Numbered from the stretch's first letter, positions 40,201-49,750 are shown. The stretch is 64,000 nt of DNA from Streptomyces sp. NBC_00820 (GCF_036347055.1 NZ_CP108882.1:7614001-7678000), one strand, 5' to 3'. Numbers and translations are program-made. Notes: a model not told the origin generated them from the letters alone.

Positions 40201-41955
40201 TCAGCGGTACAGCAGCCGGGCCAGCAGGAGATAAGCGCGTTGCTCGGCCGCGGCGAGGACCGCGGGGTCGATGCCCGCAGGCCACAGCTCGCCCGCCGCC
40301 GCGTCGTCGGCCTCGCGCAACTCCACGGTGGTCACGGCCAGCTGCACCTGGACGATCGGACGCGGCGCGTGGACGGGGTCGGCCAGGGCCTCCTCCGCCC
40401 AGCCGATCGCCTCGGTGCACGCGGCCAGCGCGTGCTCCACCCGGACCGCGGCACGGTCGTGGACCACCAGCAGCGCGCACAGCAGCCCGACGACGATGCC
40501 GAGCACGCTGGCCAGCCCCCGGTCGTAGAGCAGCGTCTCGGTGGGAGAGGGCGTGGCCAGATCGCTCAGCAGCAGCGCCAGCGGCGTGAGGAAGACGACG
40601 CCCAGGCCGTAGTTGCGGACCACGCCGTACTCCAGCAGGAACTCCAGGAGCACGATCACCGCGGCGAGCACCAACGGAAGCGGATGCGCGGCCAGCACCG
40701 CGAGGGCGATGACCAGTCCGGCCGCCGTACCCAGGGTGCGCTGGGCGGCGCGCTGCGCGGTGGTGCGGACGTTGACCGCGTGCAGCACCGCGGCGGCCGA
40801 GATCGCCGCCCAGTAGCCGTGTCCGATCCCCAGGCCCACGGCCACCCCGCCGGCCACCAGCGTGCCGAGGAACATCCGCAGCGCGGGCACGAGCAGCACC
40901 GTCCGGGGGGCGTGGCTGTCGCGGCGCCCCTTCACCAGTTCCCAGGCGCGCCGAGCGGCGGGATCCACCGGTGCCACTTTCGCGGTCCTCTTCCCGTGGG
41001 CCACGTCCGTCGTCGCCACGGGGGACAGCACGGCCAGGTCGGGAAGCAGCGGGGCGAACCGGAGGCGGCGGTCCGTGAGCAGTGCGGCCTGCTGCCTCAG
41101 ATGCCCCGCCAGCACGGCGTCGTCGCGGGAGTGCTGGGAGGAGTCGATCAGCAGGGACCAGGACAGGTCGGTCAGGCGCACACAGGTGGTGTTCCGGTCG
41201 ATCGTCTCGGCGCCCGTCGGGGGAGCGAGCCCGAGGGAGTGGTACGCCTGGAGGACGGCGCCGGTCGCCCGGTGCCGGGCCCGCCCGGCCCCGCCGACGG
41301 CGCCGTCCAGCAGGTCGGCGAGCGAGCGCAGCGCCGCGGCAACGACGAGCCGCTGCGGCCGGTCCGGGTGCACGAACCGGCCGATCATGGCCAGCACCCA
41401 GGCCACCGCCGCCCCCGCCGCGGCGAGCGCCGTCTGCACCAGCACCTCACCGGGCTGGGGCTGCGCGTTGGCCGCCACCGCGAAGGAGAAGAGCAGCAGC
41501 ACCGCGCCCAGTCCGCCGAGCCCGGTCGCGTCGCAGACGAGCTTCGACAGCCCCGCGACCACCGCCGTCGCCGTGACCACCACGGCGGCGCCCGCGCCGC
41601 CCTCCCAGGGATGCGCGACCGACGCGAGAGCCGAGCCGAGGCCCACACACGCGGTCATGGCCACCGCGACCCCGGCGAGCACCCGGGCCCGGCGCCGGTA
41701 GGGCAGATTGCGCCCGAACGTGGTGGTGAAGGAGCCCAGCATCGCGTACACGGCGAGGTCGGGCCGTCCGACCAGTGTGACGGGCAGCGCCGAGAGCGCC
41801 ATGGCGAGAGCCGCCCGCAGAGCGAAGAGGAACGCCCCGTCCACCCGGTTCAGGGTGAGTACCCCGCTCGGGGTGAGCACCCTCGCCAGGCCGGCGGCCG
41901 ACCGCCGTCGGCCACTGCCGTTCCCGGGGGGATCCGGAGGGCGAGAGAGGGGCAT
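40201..41955 (-). CDS. FUSC-family (AaeB/YccS-like) membrane protein, copy 1
   Basis: 584 residues with two blocks of hydrophobic segments, each about 150-170 residues, separated by a soluble region, as in the FUSC/aromatic acid exporter family. The second block includes GYWAAISAAAVLHAVNVRTTAQRAAQRTLGTA and NYGLGVVFLTPLALLLSDLA, almost identical to copy 2 at 56670. Members export aromatic acids or modify membranes. ATG at 41955; no strong ribosome site. It is divergent from the DUF1345 gene. Confidence 0.85.
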   Translation of the reverse strand: MPLSRPPDPPGNGSGRRRSAAGLARVLTPSGVLTLNRVDGAFLFALRAALAMALSALPVTLVGRPDLAVYAMLGSFTTTFGRNLPYRRRARVLAGVAVAMTACVGLGSALASVAHPWEGGAGAAVVVTATAVVAGLSKLVCDATGLGGLGAVLLLFSFAVAANAQPQPGEVLVQTALAAAGAAVAWVLAMIGRFVHPDRPQRLVVAAALRSLADLLDGAVGGAGRARHRATGAVLQAYHSLGLAPPTGAETIDRNTTCVRLTDLSWSLLIDSSQHSRDDAVLAGHLRQQAALLTDRRLRFAPLLPDLAVLSPVATTDVAHGKRTAKVAPVDPAARRAWELVKGRRDSHAPRTVLLVPALRMFLGTLVAGGVAVGLGIGHGYWAAISAAAVLHAVNVRTTAQRAAQRTLGTAAGLVIALAVLAAHPLPLVLAAVIVLLEFLLEYGVVRNYGLGVVFLTPLALLLSDLATPSPTETLLYDRGLASVLGIVVGLLCALLVVHDRAAVRVEHALAACTEAIGWAEEALADPVHAPRPIVQVQLAVTTVELREADDAAAGELWPAGIDPAVLAAAEQRAYLLLARLLYR

Positions 41956-42113
41956 GTTCGGTGTATATCACTTGCCCCGGCCGGATTCCTGATCAGGATT
42001 GCGCGTATCGCGCGCGAGGCGGGCGCGGCACCTTCTCCCGCGTTCGCCGCCCGCCGACCCCGACGGCGGTATCACCGTGCCGACCAGGTGCGGGGCCGCT
42101 ACCGTGAGGCCTT

Positions 42114-42752
42114 ATGAGCACGTGGCTGCCGCTGTCAGCGGTCCCCAGGCTTGCCGTCGCACTGGTGGTCGGCGCGGTGGTCGGCGCGGTCGTCGCTGTG
42201 ACGACCGACCAGTCGACGCTCGGCCTGCTCGCCGGCATCGCCGCCACGGGGGCGGTCTTCGTCGTCTCGGGCTGGCTCGTGCTGTGGCCGATGGACGGGC
42301 CGGCGACTCATCGCAGCTCGCGGCGGGAGAACTTCCGGCCGCTCACCGAGGAACTGGTGGTGGTGGCGGCCGCCTCGTGCGGACTGGTCGGAGTCGTGCT
42401 GCTGCTCCTGTCCAGCCATTCCGGAACCGGTCACGCCGCCGCGGCGATCGCGCTCGGCGGCGTCTTCATGGCGTGGGCGGCCCTGCACCTGATGTACGCC
42501 ACCCGTTACGCGCATCTCTACTACGACGTGACCGACGGCGGGATCGACTTCAACAACAAGCTGCCGCCGACGTACCGGGACTTCCTCTACTTCAGCTACA
42601 ACCTCGGCATGACCTACCAGGTCTCCGACACCGACGTGTCCAGTCCGGTGATCCGCTCGATGGTGCTGCGGCAGACGCTGCTGTCCTACGCGTTCGGCAC
42701 CGTCATCCTGGCCACCACCATCAACCTGGTCACGGGGATCGTCACCGGCTGA
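42114..42752 (+). CDS. DUF1345 membrane protein
   Basis: A 212-residue integral membrane protein with about five hydrophobic segments and the DUF1345 signature: [12 protein letters not shown], the middle [17 protein letters not shown], and [21 protein letters not shown]. The function is unknown. TACCGT (42100-42105) ends eight bases before the ATG, so the mRNA may be leaderless, though GAGG could act as a ribosome site. It is divergent from the FUSC gene; both are membrane proteins and may be coregulated. Confidence 0.85.
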   Translation: MSTWLPLSAVPRLAVALVVGAVVGAVVAVTTDQSTLGLLAGIAATGAVFVVSGWLVLWPMDGPATHRSSRRENFRPLTEELVVVAAASCGLVGVVLLLLSSHSGTGHAAAAIALGGVFMAWAALHLMYATRYAHLYYDVTDGGIDFNNKLPPTYRDFLYFSYNLGMTYQVSDTDVSSPVIRSMVLRQTLLSYAFGTVILATTINLVTGIVTG

Positions 42753-42788
42753 CCCTGACCGGTCGGGGGCGGACCCGCGCGGGCGAGG

Positions 42789-42832
42789 CGGGGTCCACCG
42801 CCCCGCCGCTCGGGGTCCGCCGCCCCGCCGCT
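42789..42832. repeat. 22-bp direct repeat, 2 copies
   Basis: Copies at 42789-42810 and 42811-42832 begin CGGGGTCC and share CCGCCCCGCCGCT, differing at one base. The array is between the convergent DUF1345 and moaE genes, and its self-complementary GGCGGGG/CCCCGCC arms may serve as a terminator. Confidence 0.75.
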
Positions 42833-42837
42833 CGGGA

Positions 42838-43284
42838 TCAGCAGGCGCCGACCCACTCCTCCGCGCCGTCCACGAAGATCTGCCGCTTCCAGATCGGCAC
42901 CGTGTGCTTGAGGTCGTCGATCAGACGGCGGCAGGCGGCGAACGCCTCGGCGCGGTGCGGGCAGGAGACGGCGGTGATCACCGCGATGTCACCGATGGCC
43001 AATAGACCCGTGCGGTGCACCGCGGCCAGCGCGCGTACCGGGAACTCGGCGGCGACCTTCGCCGCCACCCGCTCCAGCTCGCGTTCGGCGGTCGGGTGGG
43101 CGCTGTACTCCAGGGAGGAGACCGACTGGCCGCCGTCGTGGTCGCGCACCGTGCCGACGAAGAGGGCGGTGCCGCCCGCCGCGTCGTCGCCCACGGCGGC
43201 GTACACCTCGTCGAGCGAGAGGGGGGTGTCGCGCAGGGAGAGCAGGCGGATGGGGCTCGTGAGGGTCTGGGGCGTCTGCAGCAT
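42838..43284 (-). CDS. moaE: Molybdopterin synthase large subunit
   Basis: A 148-residue catalytic subunit of molybdopterin synthase, which with MoaD inserts the two dithiolene sulfurs. Motifs: GGTALFVGTVRDHDGG, LEYSAHPTAE, VHRTGLLAIGD, HRAEAFAACRRLIDDLKHTVPIWKRQ with the active Lys pair. It is the last gene of the minus-strand Moco operon. Confidence 0.95.
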   Translation of the reverse strand: MLQTPQTLTSPIRLLSLRDTPLSLDEVYAAVGDDAAGGTALFVGTVRDHDGGQSVSSLEYSAHPTAERELERVAAKVAAEFPVRALAAVHRTGLLAIGDIAVITAVSCPHRAEAFAACRRLIDDLKHTVPIWKRQIFVDGAEEWVGAC

Positions 43285-43383
43285 GGGGGAATCCAGATTC
43301 GGGTCCGAGAGGCGGCTTGGGTCGGGGGTGCGGGTGGGACGCGGTACGGCGGTGCGGGTGGCAGGTGGTGCCGGGGTGTGGCC

Positions 43384-43659
43384 TCAGCCGCCCGCGAACG
43401 GCGGCAGCACCTCGACCGTGCCGCCGTCGGGCAGGGCCACCGCCGCGTGGTCGCGGCCGCCGACCTGGTCGCCGTTCACCAGGATCGAGGAGATGGCCAG
43501 CACCTGGGCGAAGCGCGGCCGGTCGGCGTGCCGGGCCCGCGCCTGGGCCAGCGCCTGTGCCAGCGTCGACGCTCGGTACGGCTCCTCCGCCGTGCCGGCC
43601 GCTCCCTTGGCGGCCGCCCAGTAGCGGATGATCCCGGTGGGTGCTGTCGCTGTCTCCAT
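43384..43659 (-). CDS. moaD: MoaD/ThiS-type sulfur carrier
   Basis: A 91-residue ubiquitin-fold protein ending in the required Gly-Gly (PPFAGG), on which the thiocarboxylate forms. It has SSILVNGD and a short N-terminal extension. Its partner MoaE lies 99 bp downstream on the same strand. GAAGAAGG precedes the ATG. The activating MoeB-type enzyme is not in the window. Confidence 0.9.
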   Translation of the reverse strand: METATAPTGIIRYWAAAKGAAGTAEEPYRASTLAQALAQARARHADRPRFAQVLAISSILVNGDQVGGRDHAAVALPDGGTVEVLPPFAGG

Positions 43660-43776
43660 GTCTGGTGCCTTCTTCGTCAGGTGGGTTCCGGCTCGTGGGC
43701 CGGTGGGTGTCGTCGGGTCCGGGGTGTCGCCGGGCCCAGGTGGCGGGGCGGGGGTGGTGAGGCGGCGCGGAGCCGG

Positions 43777-45027
43777 TCAGCGACCGGGCAGCCGTACGAC
43801 CTCCACGGCGGCGCCGGCCGCCACCCCGCCGGGGGGCAGCACGGCGAGGCCGTCGGCGAGTGCCAGGCCGCGCAGCATCGAGGGACCGCTGAACGGCAGC
43901 GGTGCCACCGAGGTGCCGTTGACGCGCACCGGCAGCAGCTTGGTGTCGCGCGGATGTCCCGGCAGGGCCTCGGCCGCGGTCATCGGACACGGCTCGGTGT
44001 CCGCGTGACCGCCCAGGCTCCGCAGCAGCGGTACGGCCAGGGTGACCACGCCGGCCACGGCGGCCAGCGGGTTGCCGGGCAGGCCGACCAGCCGGCGGGC
44101 CCGGCCGTCGGGGGCGGCCGGCAGCTCGGCGAGCAGCATGGGGTGGCCCGGCCGTACGGCGACCGAGTCGACCGGCAGCCGGGCTCCCAGCGCGCGCAGG
44201 GTGTCGTGCAGGAAGTCCACCGGTCCGGCGGCGGTGCTGCCGGTGGTGATCACGACATCGGCCCTCGAGTCGCGTACGGCCTCCCGCAGCGGCCCGAGTT
44301 CGTCCGCGATCCGGTGCTCGCCGATCAGCTCCGCGCCGCAGCTCTCCAGCCAGGGCGGCAGCAAGGGGCCGAGCGCGTCACGGACGCGTCCGCCGCGCGG
44401 CACACCGGACTGGAGCAGCTCGTCGCCGAGGACGAACAGTTCCACGCTCGGACGGCGGTGCACGAGCAGCCGGTCGTATCCGGTCGCCGCCGCCAGGCCC
44501 AGGACGGCCGGGGTCACGGTGGTGCCGGTGGGGAGCAGCGGCTCACCACTGCGGCACTCCTGGCCGCGCGGGCGCACGTCGCGTCCCTCGGCCAGGGGCT
44601 CCGGGCCGGGGGAGCGGTCGTACAGGACGCCCTCCCGGCCGTCCGTCTCCCCGTGCTCGCGGCGCAGTACGGCCGTCGCGCCCGGGGGCAGCGGCGCGCC
44701 GGTGGCGATGGGGGCAGCCGTGTCCGGCCCGAGCGGTTCCGGCGAAGCGCCGGCCAGGATGCCGGCACCACCCAGCCGCCAGGGCCCGGGGCCGGACACG
44801 GCCCAGCCGTCCATCGCCGAGGTGGCGAAGGACGGCAGGTCGGTGAGCGCGGTCAGCGGCTCGGCCAGGGCGTGGCCGAGGGCGTCCGCCAGGGTGCGCG
44901 GGACGGCGGGCAGCGCCTGCCCGGCGGCGGCGCGTGCCGCCGACCGGGCCTGCTCCCAAGCCATGTGGGCCGAGTGCGCCGCATGCCGCGGCGCACCGCC
45001 CGCGCTGTTCGTCGGGTCCGTGGTCAC
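43777..45027 (-). CDS. moeA: Molybdopterin molybdenumtransferase
   Basis: A 416-residue enzyme that inserts molybdate into adenylylated molybdopterin. Family marks: LPSFATSAMDGWAV at about residues 63-76, PIATGAPLPPGATAVLRREH, DVRPRGQE, VITTGSTAAGPVDFL, AVRPGHPMLL and GLPGNPLAAVAGV. Its GTG start overlaps the stop codon of the DUF6457 gene (GTGA), so the two are translationally coupled. Confidence 0.95.
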   Translation of the reverse strand: MTTDPTNSAGGAPRHAAHSAHMAWEQARSAARAAAGQALPAVPRTLADALGHALAEPLTALTDLPSFATSAMDGWAVSGPGPWRLGGAGILAGASPEPLGPDTAAPIATGAPLPPGATAVLRREHGETDGREGVLYDRSPGPEPLAEGRDVRPRGQECRSGEPLLPTGTTVTPAVLGLAAATGYDRLLVHRRPSVELFVLGDELLQSGVPRGGRVRDALGPLLPPWLESCGAELIGEHRIADELGPLREAVRDSRADVVITTGSTAAGPVDFLHDTLRALGARLPVDSVAVRPGHPMLLAELPAAPDGRARRLVGLPGNPLAAVAGVVTLAVPLLRSLGGHADTEPCPMTAAEALPGHPRDTKLLPVRVNGTSVAPLPFSGPSMLRGLALADGLAVLPPGGVAAGAAVEVVRLPGR

Positions 45028-45290
45028 GGGGCTGTGGAGCCGTTCTCGCGCTCGCTCGCCCAGCGTTCGGCCAGCTTCGTCACCTGCTCGTTGGCCTGGG
45101 CGACCGCGGCCGGGCCGCCGCCCTGGAGCGCCGCGGCGTAGCCGACCAGGAACGAGGTGATCGGCGCGGCGGGGCGCGCCACCTCGTGGGCGACGACCTT
45201 GGTCATGTCCAGCAGCTCAGTGACGTCGACATCGAGATCGATGCCCAGTTCGGTCTTGGCGGCTTCGATCCATTCGTGCATGCGGCTCAT
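45024..45290 (-). CDS. DUF6457 protein in the Moco operon
   Basis: An 88-residue acidic helical protein (MHEWIEAAKTELGIDLDVDVTELLDMTKVVAHEVARPAAP). It matches the DUF6457 family, which in actinobacteria is repeatedly found among moa/moe genes. ATG at 45290 with GAGGAC. It is coupled to moeA by a four-base overlap and follows moaA by 58 bp, so it is part of the operon. It has no cysteines and no enzyme motif; a role as accessory or partner for MoeA is inferred from the coupling alone. Confidence 0.82.
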   Translation of the reverse strand: MSRMHEWIEAAKTELGIDLDVDVTELLDMTKVVAHEVARPAAPITSFLVGYAAALQGGGPAAVAQANEQVTKLAERWASERENGSTAP

Positions 45291-45348
45291 GTTGTCGTCC
45301 TCGCGGTCGTGTGGTCGGTCTGGTCGGGTCGGGTGTCGCGTCCGGGGA

Positions 45349-46425
45349 TCAGCCGCCGATGGCCGACATCGGGCGGTCCGGGCGGCGGAAGTCCTCGCTG
45401 TTGATGGCGTGGCCGCGGGCCTTGCCGGCGATGCAGGACCGCCAGGCCGCCTCCAGCGCCTCGTCGTCGGCGCCGTCGCGGAGCAGGGCCCGCAGGTCCG
45501 ACTCCTTGGTGGCGAACAGACAGTTGCGCAGCTGGCCGTCCGCGGTGAGCCGCACCCGGTCGCAGGTGCCGCAGAACGGGCGGGTGACGCTGGCGATGAC
45601 GCCCACCACGGCGTCGGTGCCGTCGATGCGCCACTCCTCGGCCGGGGCGTTGTCCTCCCGGCCGACCGGGGTGAGGTCGAAGCGCTCGCCGATGCGCTCC
45701 AGGATCTCCTCGGCCGTGACCATGCGGTCACGCTCCCAGGCGCCCTGCGCGTCCAGCGGCATCGACTCGATGAACCGCATGCGGTAGCCGTTCTCGACGG
45801 CGAAGGCGACCAGATCGGCGATCTCGTCGTCGTTGACCCCGCGTACCGGGACCGCGTTGACCTTGACGGGGTCCAGACCGGCCGCGTGCGCGGCCCGCAG
45901 ACCGTCCAGCACGTCGGCGAGCCGGTCGCGCCGGGTGATGGCGGCGAAACGCTCCGGGCGCAGGGTGTCGAGGCTGACGTTGACCCGGCTCAGTCCCGCC
46001 TCGCGCAGTGCGGTGGCGCAGCGGGCCAGGCCGATGCCGTTGGTGGTGATGGAGAGCTGGGGGGCCGGATCCAGGGCGGTCAGACGGGCGATCAGGTCCG
46101 GCAGGCCGCGCCGCACCAGCGGTTCGCCGCCGGTCAGCCGGACCTCGGTGATGCCGAGGCGCTCGGTCGCGATGCGGACCAGACGCACGATCTCGTCGTC
46201 GCTGAGGATCTCGTCCTTGGGCAGCCACGCCAGGCCCTCGGCCGGCATGCAGTAGGTGCAGCGCAGGTTGCACCGGTCGGTCAGGGACAGGCGCAGGTCC
46301 GTGTGGACACGGCCGAAACGGTCCACCAGGGGCTCCGGTGCGGCCGGCCGGCGCCCGGCGGGGCCGTGCCGAAGCGGACCGGCGCCGGCGGTTTCGCTGT
46401 GCTGGTCGGTGTGCTTTCGGTACAC
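45349..46425 (-). CDS. moaA: GTP 3',8-cyclase
   Basis: A 358-residue radical-SAM enzyme that converts GTP to 3',8-cyclo-GTP, the first step of Moco. It has the radical-SAM cluster CNLRCTYC, GGEPLVRRGL, the second [4Fe-4S] site RPFCGTCDRVRLTADGQLRNCLF and the C-terminal Gly-Gly (SAIGG) needed for activity. GTG start with an AGGAAGAAGG ribosome site. First gene of the operon moaA-DUF6457-moeA-moaD-moaE. The 30-residue N-terminal extension is His/Pro-rich. Confidence 0.96.
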   Translation of the reverse strand: MYRKHTDQHSETAGAGPLRHGPAGRRPAAPEPLVDRFGRVHTDLRLSLTDRCNLRCTYCMPAEGLAWLPKDEILSDDEIVRLVRIATERLGITEVRLTGGEPLVRRGLPDLIARLTALDPAPQLSITTNGIGLARCATALREAGLSRVNVSLDTLRPERFAAITRRDRLADVLDGLRAAHAAGLDPVKVNAVPVRGVNDDEIADLVAFAVENGYRMRFIESMPLDAQGAWERDRMVTAEEILERIGERFDLTPVGREDNAPAEEWRIDGTDAVVGVIASVTRPFCGTCDRVRLTADGQLRNCLFATKESDLRALLRDGADDEALEAAWRSCIAGKARGHAINSEDFRRPDRPMSAIGG

Positions 46426-46873
46426 GGTCCTGCCTTCTTCCTCTGCTGCCCGAATCCGGTCGTACGGTGCGGGATACTCCTCCGCGGGGAGGCGGTCTTA
46501 TGGTCGTATGGTGCGCGATCCGGGGCCGTGTTGACCTGCCGCGGCGCGCCGGGGCGGCGACTTCGGCACGATCGGTCCGCCTGACGGGCCGCCCGACAGG
46601 GGCTGCCCGGGTCGTTCCGGCCGCTCGGGCCGTCCCGGTCGCGTGGCGGTGGACCCGGCCGCGGTGGCGCGCCGGTGCCAGGTGGCCGGAGTCCGCCGTA
46701 CCGGCGTGAACGCGGCACGTCCCGATGATGATCTCGGGAAGGGGCCCGGCCCCCGGACATCGCCACGCCGTCGCCTGCCCCGCCGGGCCGCCGTCGGACC
46801 GCGCGGGAGGCGCGGCCCGCGGTGGCGCGGGGGAGCGGGCGAGAGGCGTGGGACGTCATGGCGGGCCGGGTTC
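46426..46873. other. Intergenic region between moaA and cydB
   Basis: No gene supported. It contains the moaA promoter, with a CCTCC/GGAGG hairpin at about 46480-46495, and a very GC-rich, low-complexity stretch (46600-46870). A Moco riboswitch fold was looked for and not seen. Confidence 0.4.
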
Positions 46874-47911
46874 TCACCGGGCGGCGTGGCTGCCGTGGAC
46901 GGGGCCGTGCACGACCGGCGCGGGAATGTGCTGCACGCCGATCCGCTTGCGGAACACCCAGTAGGTCCAGCCCTGGTAGAGCAGCACCAGCGGGGTGGCG
47001 AAGCCCGCGACCCAGGTGATGATGCCCAGCGTGTACGCGCCCGCCGCCGCGTTGGTGGCGGTCAGGCTCCAGGCCGGGTTCAGGCTGGACGGCATGACCT
47101 GGGGGAACAGGGCGAGGAACAGCATCGCCGTGGCCGCCACCACGCTCAGGCCGGAGCTGATGAACGCCCGGCCCTCACGCTGGCCGAAGTTGAAGCCGAT
47201 CGCCGCCACGATCGCCAGTACGGCGATCACCTCGGCGACCAGGCTGCGCGGGTTGCCCGTCTGGACCTGGGTCCAGGTCAGGAAGGCCAGCAGCAGGGCG
47301 ATGACCAGCACGCCCAGCTTCTGGGCCAGGTGCCTGGCCCGGTGCCGGATGGTTCCGACGGTCTTCAGCGAGGCGAACACCGCCCCGTGGAAGGTGAACA
47401 GCACGGTCGTCGTCACGCCGCCGAGGATGGCGTACGGGTGGACCAGGTCGGACAGGCTGCCGCGGAACTGGTGGTCGGCCCCGATCGGCAGGCCGTGGAC
47501 CATGGCGGCGAACAGCAGGCCCCAGATGAAGGCCAGCACCAGGGAGGTGATGAAGATGATCGCTTCCCAGTTGCGCTTCCAGCGCTCACCGTTGCGCTTG
47601 GCCCGGTACTCGAAGGCCACGACGCGCAGGATCAGGCAGAGCAGGATGACGAACATCGGCAGGTAGAAGCCGCTGAACAGGGTGGCGTACCAGTCGGGGA
47701 AGGCCGCGAAGGTCGCGCCGGCCGCGGTGACCAGCCAGACCTCGTTGCCGTCCCAGACGGGGCCGATGGTGTTGATGAGGACGCGGCGCTCGTCCTCCCC
47801 GCGGGCCAGGAGCCGCGTGAGGATGCCTATGCCGAAGTCGAAGCCTTCGAGGAAGAAGTAGCCGACCCACAACAGGGCGATGACGAAGAACCACAGATCA
47901 TGGAGATGCAC
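46874..47911 (-). CDS. cydB: Cytochrome bd ubiquinol oxidase subunit II
   Basis: A 345-residue membrane subunit with eight or nine hydrophobic segments and typical CydB marks: LEGFDFGIGIL, NTIGPVWDGNEVWLVTAAGATFAAFP near the start, and later AGAYTLGI. Works with CydA as a high-affinity terminal oxidase. It starts 18 bp after cydA on the same strand. The cydCD transporter genes that normally follow in Streptomyces are absent; the next gene is moaA, 448 bp further on. Confidence 0.95.
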   Translation of the reverse strand: MHLHDLWFFVIALLWVGYFFLEGFDFGIGILTRLLARGEDERRVLINTIGPVWDGNEVWLVTAAGATFAAFPDWYATLFSGFYLPMFVILLCLILRVVAFEYRAKRNGERWKRNWEAIIFITSLVLAFIWGLLFAAMVHGLPIGADHQFRGSLSDLVHPYAILGGVTTTVLFTFHGAVFASLKTVGTIRHRARHLAQKLGVLVIALLLAFLTWTQVQTGNPRSLVAEVIAVLAIVAAIGFNFGQREGRAFISSGLSVVAATAMLFLALFPQVMPSSLNPAWSLTATNAAAGAYTLGIITWVAGFATPLVLLYQGWTYWVFRKRIGVQHIPAPVVHGPVHGSHAAR

Positions 47912-47929
47912 GGATCCGGTCTTTCTCTC

Positions 47930-49495
47930 TCAGTAGGCGAAGGCGAGCGGCTTGTCGGGGTTCTGCTCGGCGCCCGGCTCCGTGGATCCGCCGCCCAGCT
48001 TGATGTCCCGCATCGGCGGCCGGTCCGCGGTGACCGGACCGGCACCCGCGTACTTGACCAGCAGCTTGAGCTCGACGACGGCGAGCGCGATGTACAGCAG
48101 CGCGAAGCCGATCAGGGTGATGAGCTGCTCGGTGAGCGACACGTTCGGCGAGACGGCGTCGACAGTGCGCAGCAGGCCGGTCACGGCCCACGGCTGACGG
48201 CCCATCGCGGTGAAGATCCAGCCGAAGGAGTTGGCGATCACCGGGAAGGCGAGGGTGAAGATCAGGGCACGCCAGACCAGGCCGGTCACGGCGGGGCCGA
48301 GTTCACGCTTCTTGGTCAGCATCATCCGCGGCACGTCGAAGGAGCCGGTGCGGAACTCGGGAGCCAGCCAGAACTTCCGCCGCGTCAGCCACAGTCCGGC
48401 CGCGCCGAGCGAGAAGGAGGTCATGCCGAACAGGATCATCGCCCTGAAGCCCCAGTACGTCATGGGGACGTTCGGCATGTACGCGGACGGGCTGCCGCCG
48501 TACTTGGCCGCCTCGGCCTTCGCCGTGTCGTTGATGCCCGGGACCGCCGAGTGGAAGTCCTTGTGCGCCAGGAAGGACAGCAGTCCGGGAACCTGGACGT
48601 CGACGCTGTTGCGGTGGTTGGCCACGTCGGGGACGGAGAAGGCGGAGAAGGGGGCGGGAGCCTCCTTGTCCCACAGCGCCTCGGCGGCGGCCATCTTCAT
48701 CGGCTGCTGCTCGAACATGACCTCGCCGAGCTTGTCACCGCTGATGGCGGTACCCAGACCGAAGATCACGGCCAGGACGAGGCCGAGCCGCAGCGACGTG
48801 CGCATGGCCGCCACCTGCTTGAGGTCGGTCGGCCGGCCGGCGCGCTGCCGGCGGGCGGCACGCCACAGGTGGATGGCGGAGATGCCCATGACGAAGGCCG
48901 CGCCGGTGAGGAACGAGGCGGTCAGCGTGTGGGCGACGACCACCAGGTTCAGCTTCTGGAAGAGAACCGCGGCGATGTCCGTCAGGTGCGCCTTGCCGCC
49001 CGTCCTGTCGAGCCGGTAGCCCACGGGGTTCTGCATGAACGAGTTGGCGGCGAGGATGAAGTACGTCGACAGGATCGTGCCGATCGAGACCATCCAGATG
49101 CACGCACAGTGGATCTTCTTGGGCAGCTTGTCCCAGCCGAAGATCCACAGCCCGATGAAGGTGGACTCGAAGAAGAAGGCGAGCAGGGCTTCCAGCGCGA
49201 GGGGCGCGCCGAAGACGTCACCGACGAAGCGGGAGTAGGCGGACCAGTTCATGCCGAACTGGAACTCCTGCACCAGCCCGGTGGCGACGCCCATGGCTAT
49301 GTTGATCAGGAAGAGCTTGCCCCAGAACTTGGTGGCGTGGAAGTACTTCGTCTTCCCCGTGCGCACCCATGCGGTCTCCAGGCCGGCTGTGATCGCGACC
49401 AGGCTGATGGTCAGGGGTACGAACAGGTAGTGATAGACGGTCGTCATGCCGAACTGCCATCGCGCGATGGTGTCCGGGGCCAGTGCCAGGTGCAC
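47930..49495 (-). CDS. cydA: Cytochrome bd ubiquinol oxidase subunit I
   Basis: A 521-residue quinol-oxidising, heme-bearing subunit. It has the early His of TTVYHYLFVPL, FFFESTFIGLWIFGWD, the His of VVAHTLTASFLTG, and GRQPWAVTG. Its length is close to that of E. coli CydA. GTG at 49495 preceded by GAGGAG. Together with CydB it takes electrons from quinol to oxygen without proton pumping, under low oxygen or respiratory stress. It is divergent from an FdhF gene across 815 bp that includes two copies of a shared palindrome. Confidence 0.96.
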   Translation of the reverse strand: MHLALAPDTIARWQFGMTTVYHYLFVPLTISLVAITAGLETAWVRTGKTKYFHATKFWGKLFLINIAMGVATGLVQEFQFGMNWSAYSRFVGDVFGAPLALEALLAFFFESTFIGLWIFGWDKLPKKIHCACIWMVSIGTILSTYFILAANSFMQNPVGYRLDRTGGKAHLTDIAAVLFQKLNLVVVAHTLTASFLTGAAFVMGISAIHLWRAARRQRAGRPTDLKQVAAMRTSLRLGLVLAVIFGLGTAISGDKLGEVMFEQQPMKMAAAEALWDKEAPAPFSAFSVPDVANHRNSVDVQVPGLLSFLAHKDFHSAVPGINDTAKAEAAKYGGSPSAYMPNVPMTYWGFRAMILFGMTSFSLGAAGLWLTRRKFWLAPEFRTGSFDVPRMMLTKKRELGPAVTGLVWRALIFTLAFPVIANSFGWIFTAMGRQPWAVTGLLRTVDAVSPNVSLTEQLITLIGFALLYIALAVVELKLLVKYAGAGPVTADRPPMRDIKLGGGSTEPGAEQNPDKPLAFAY

Positions 49496-49733
49496 GGCGG
49501 GTCTCTCCTCACTCCACGGCGCCGCTCGCGAGGCCGAGTCGGGGCACCGCCAGAGGGTGAATGTGGATATGTCGGTAATCATCCCGAAAGCGACATTTCG
49601 TGAGCCGTCTTCGGGTGTGATAAGGGTGCTCTGCCGGCGGAGCCTTTTCCGCGGCGGTGAATGCTTGATTACTGTGCGCTCGCCAGCGTCGACGAATTTC
49701 CCGTACAAGTCAAAGAGGGGCGGTCGATCGGGC

Positions 49734-49750
49734 AATAGGTGGCACTTATC
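49734..49750. promoter_or_regulatory. Shared 17-bp operator, copy 1
   Basis: AATAGGTGGCACTTATC. It has ATA/TAT arms with T-N11-A spacing as in LysR boxes, and matches the inverse of copy 2 at 13 of 17 bases (15 of 19 with the following TA). Confidence 0.6.

Noticed and set aside
46643..49603. A 986-codon open frame on the plus strand across cydAB
   Set aside because: It is antisense to the clear cydB and cydA genes; in very high GC DNA such shadow frames are expected. The translation is Gly/Asp/Gln-rich with no domain.
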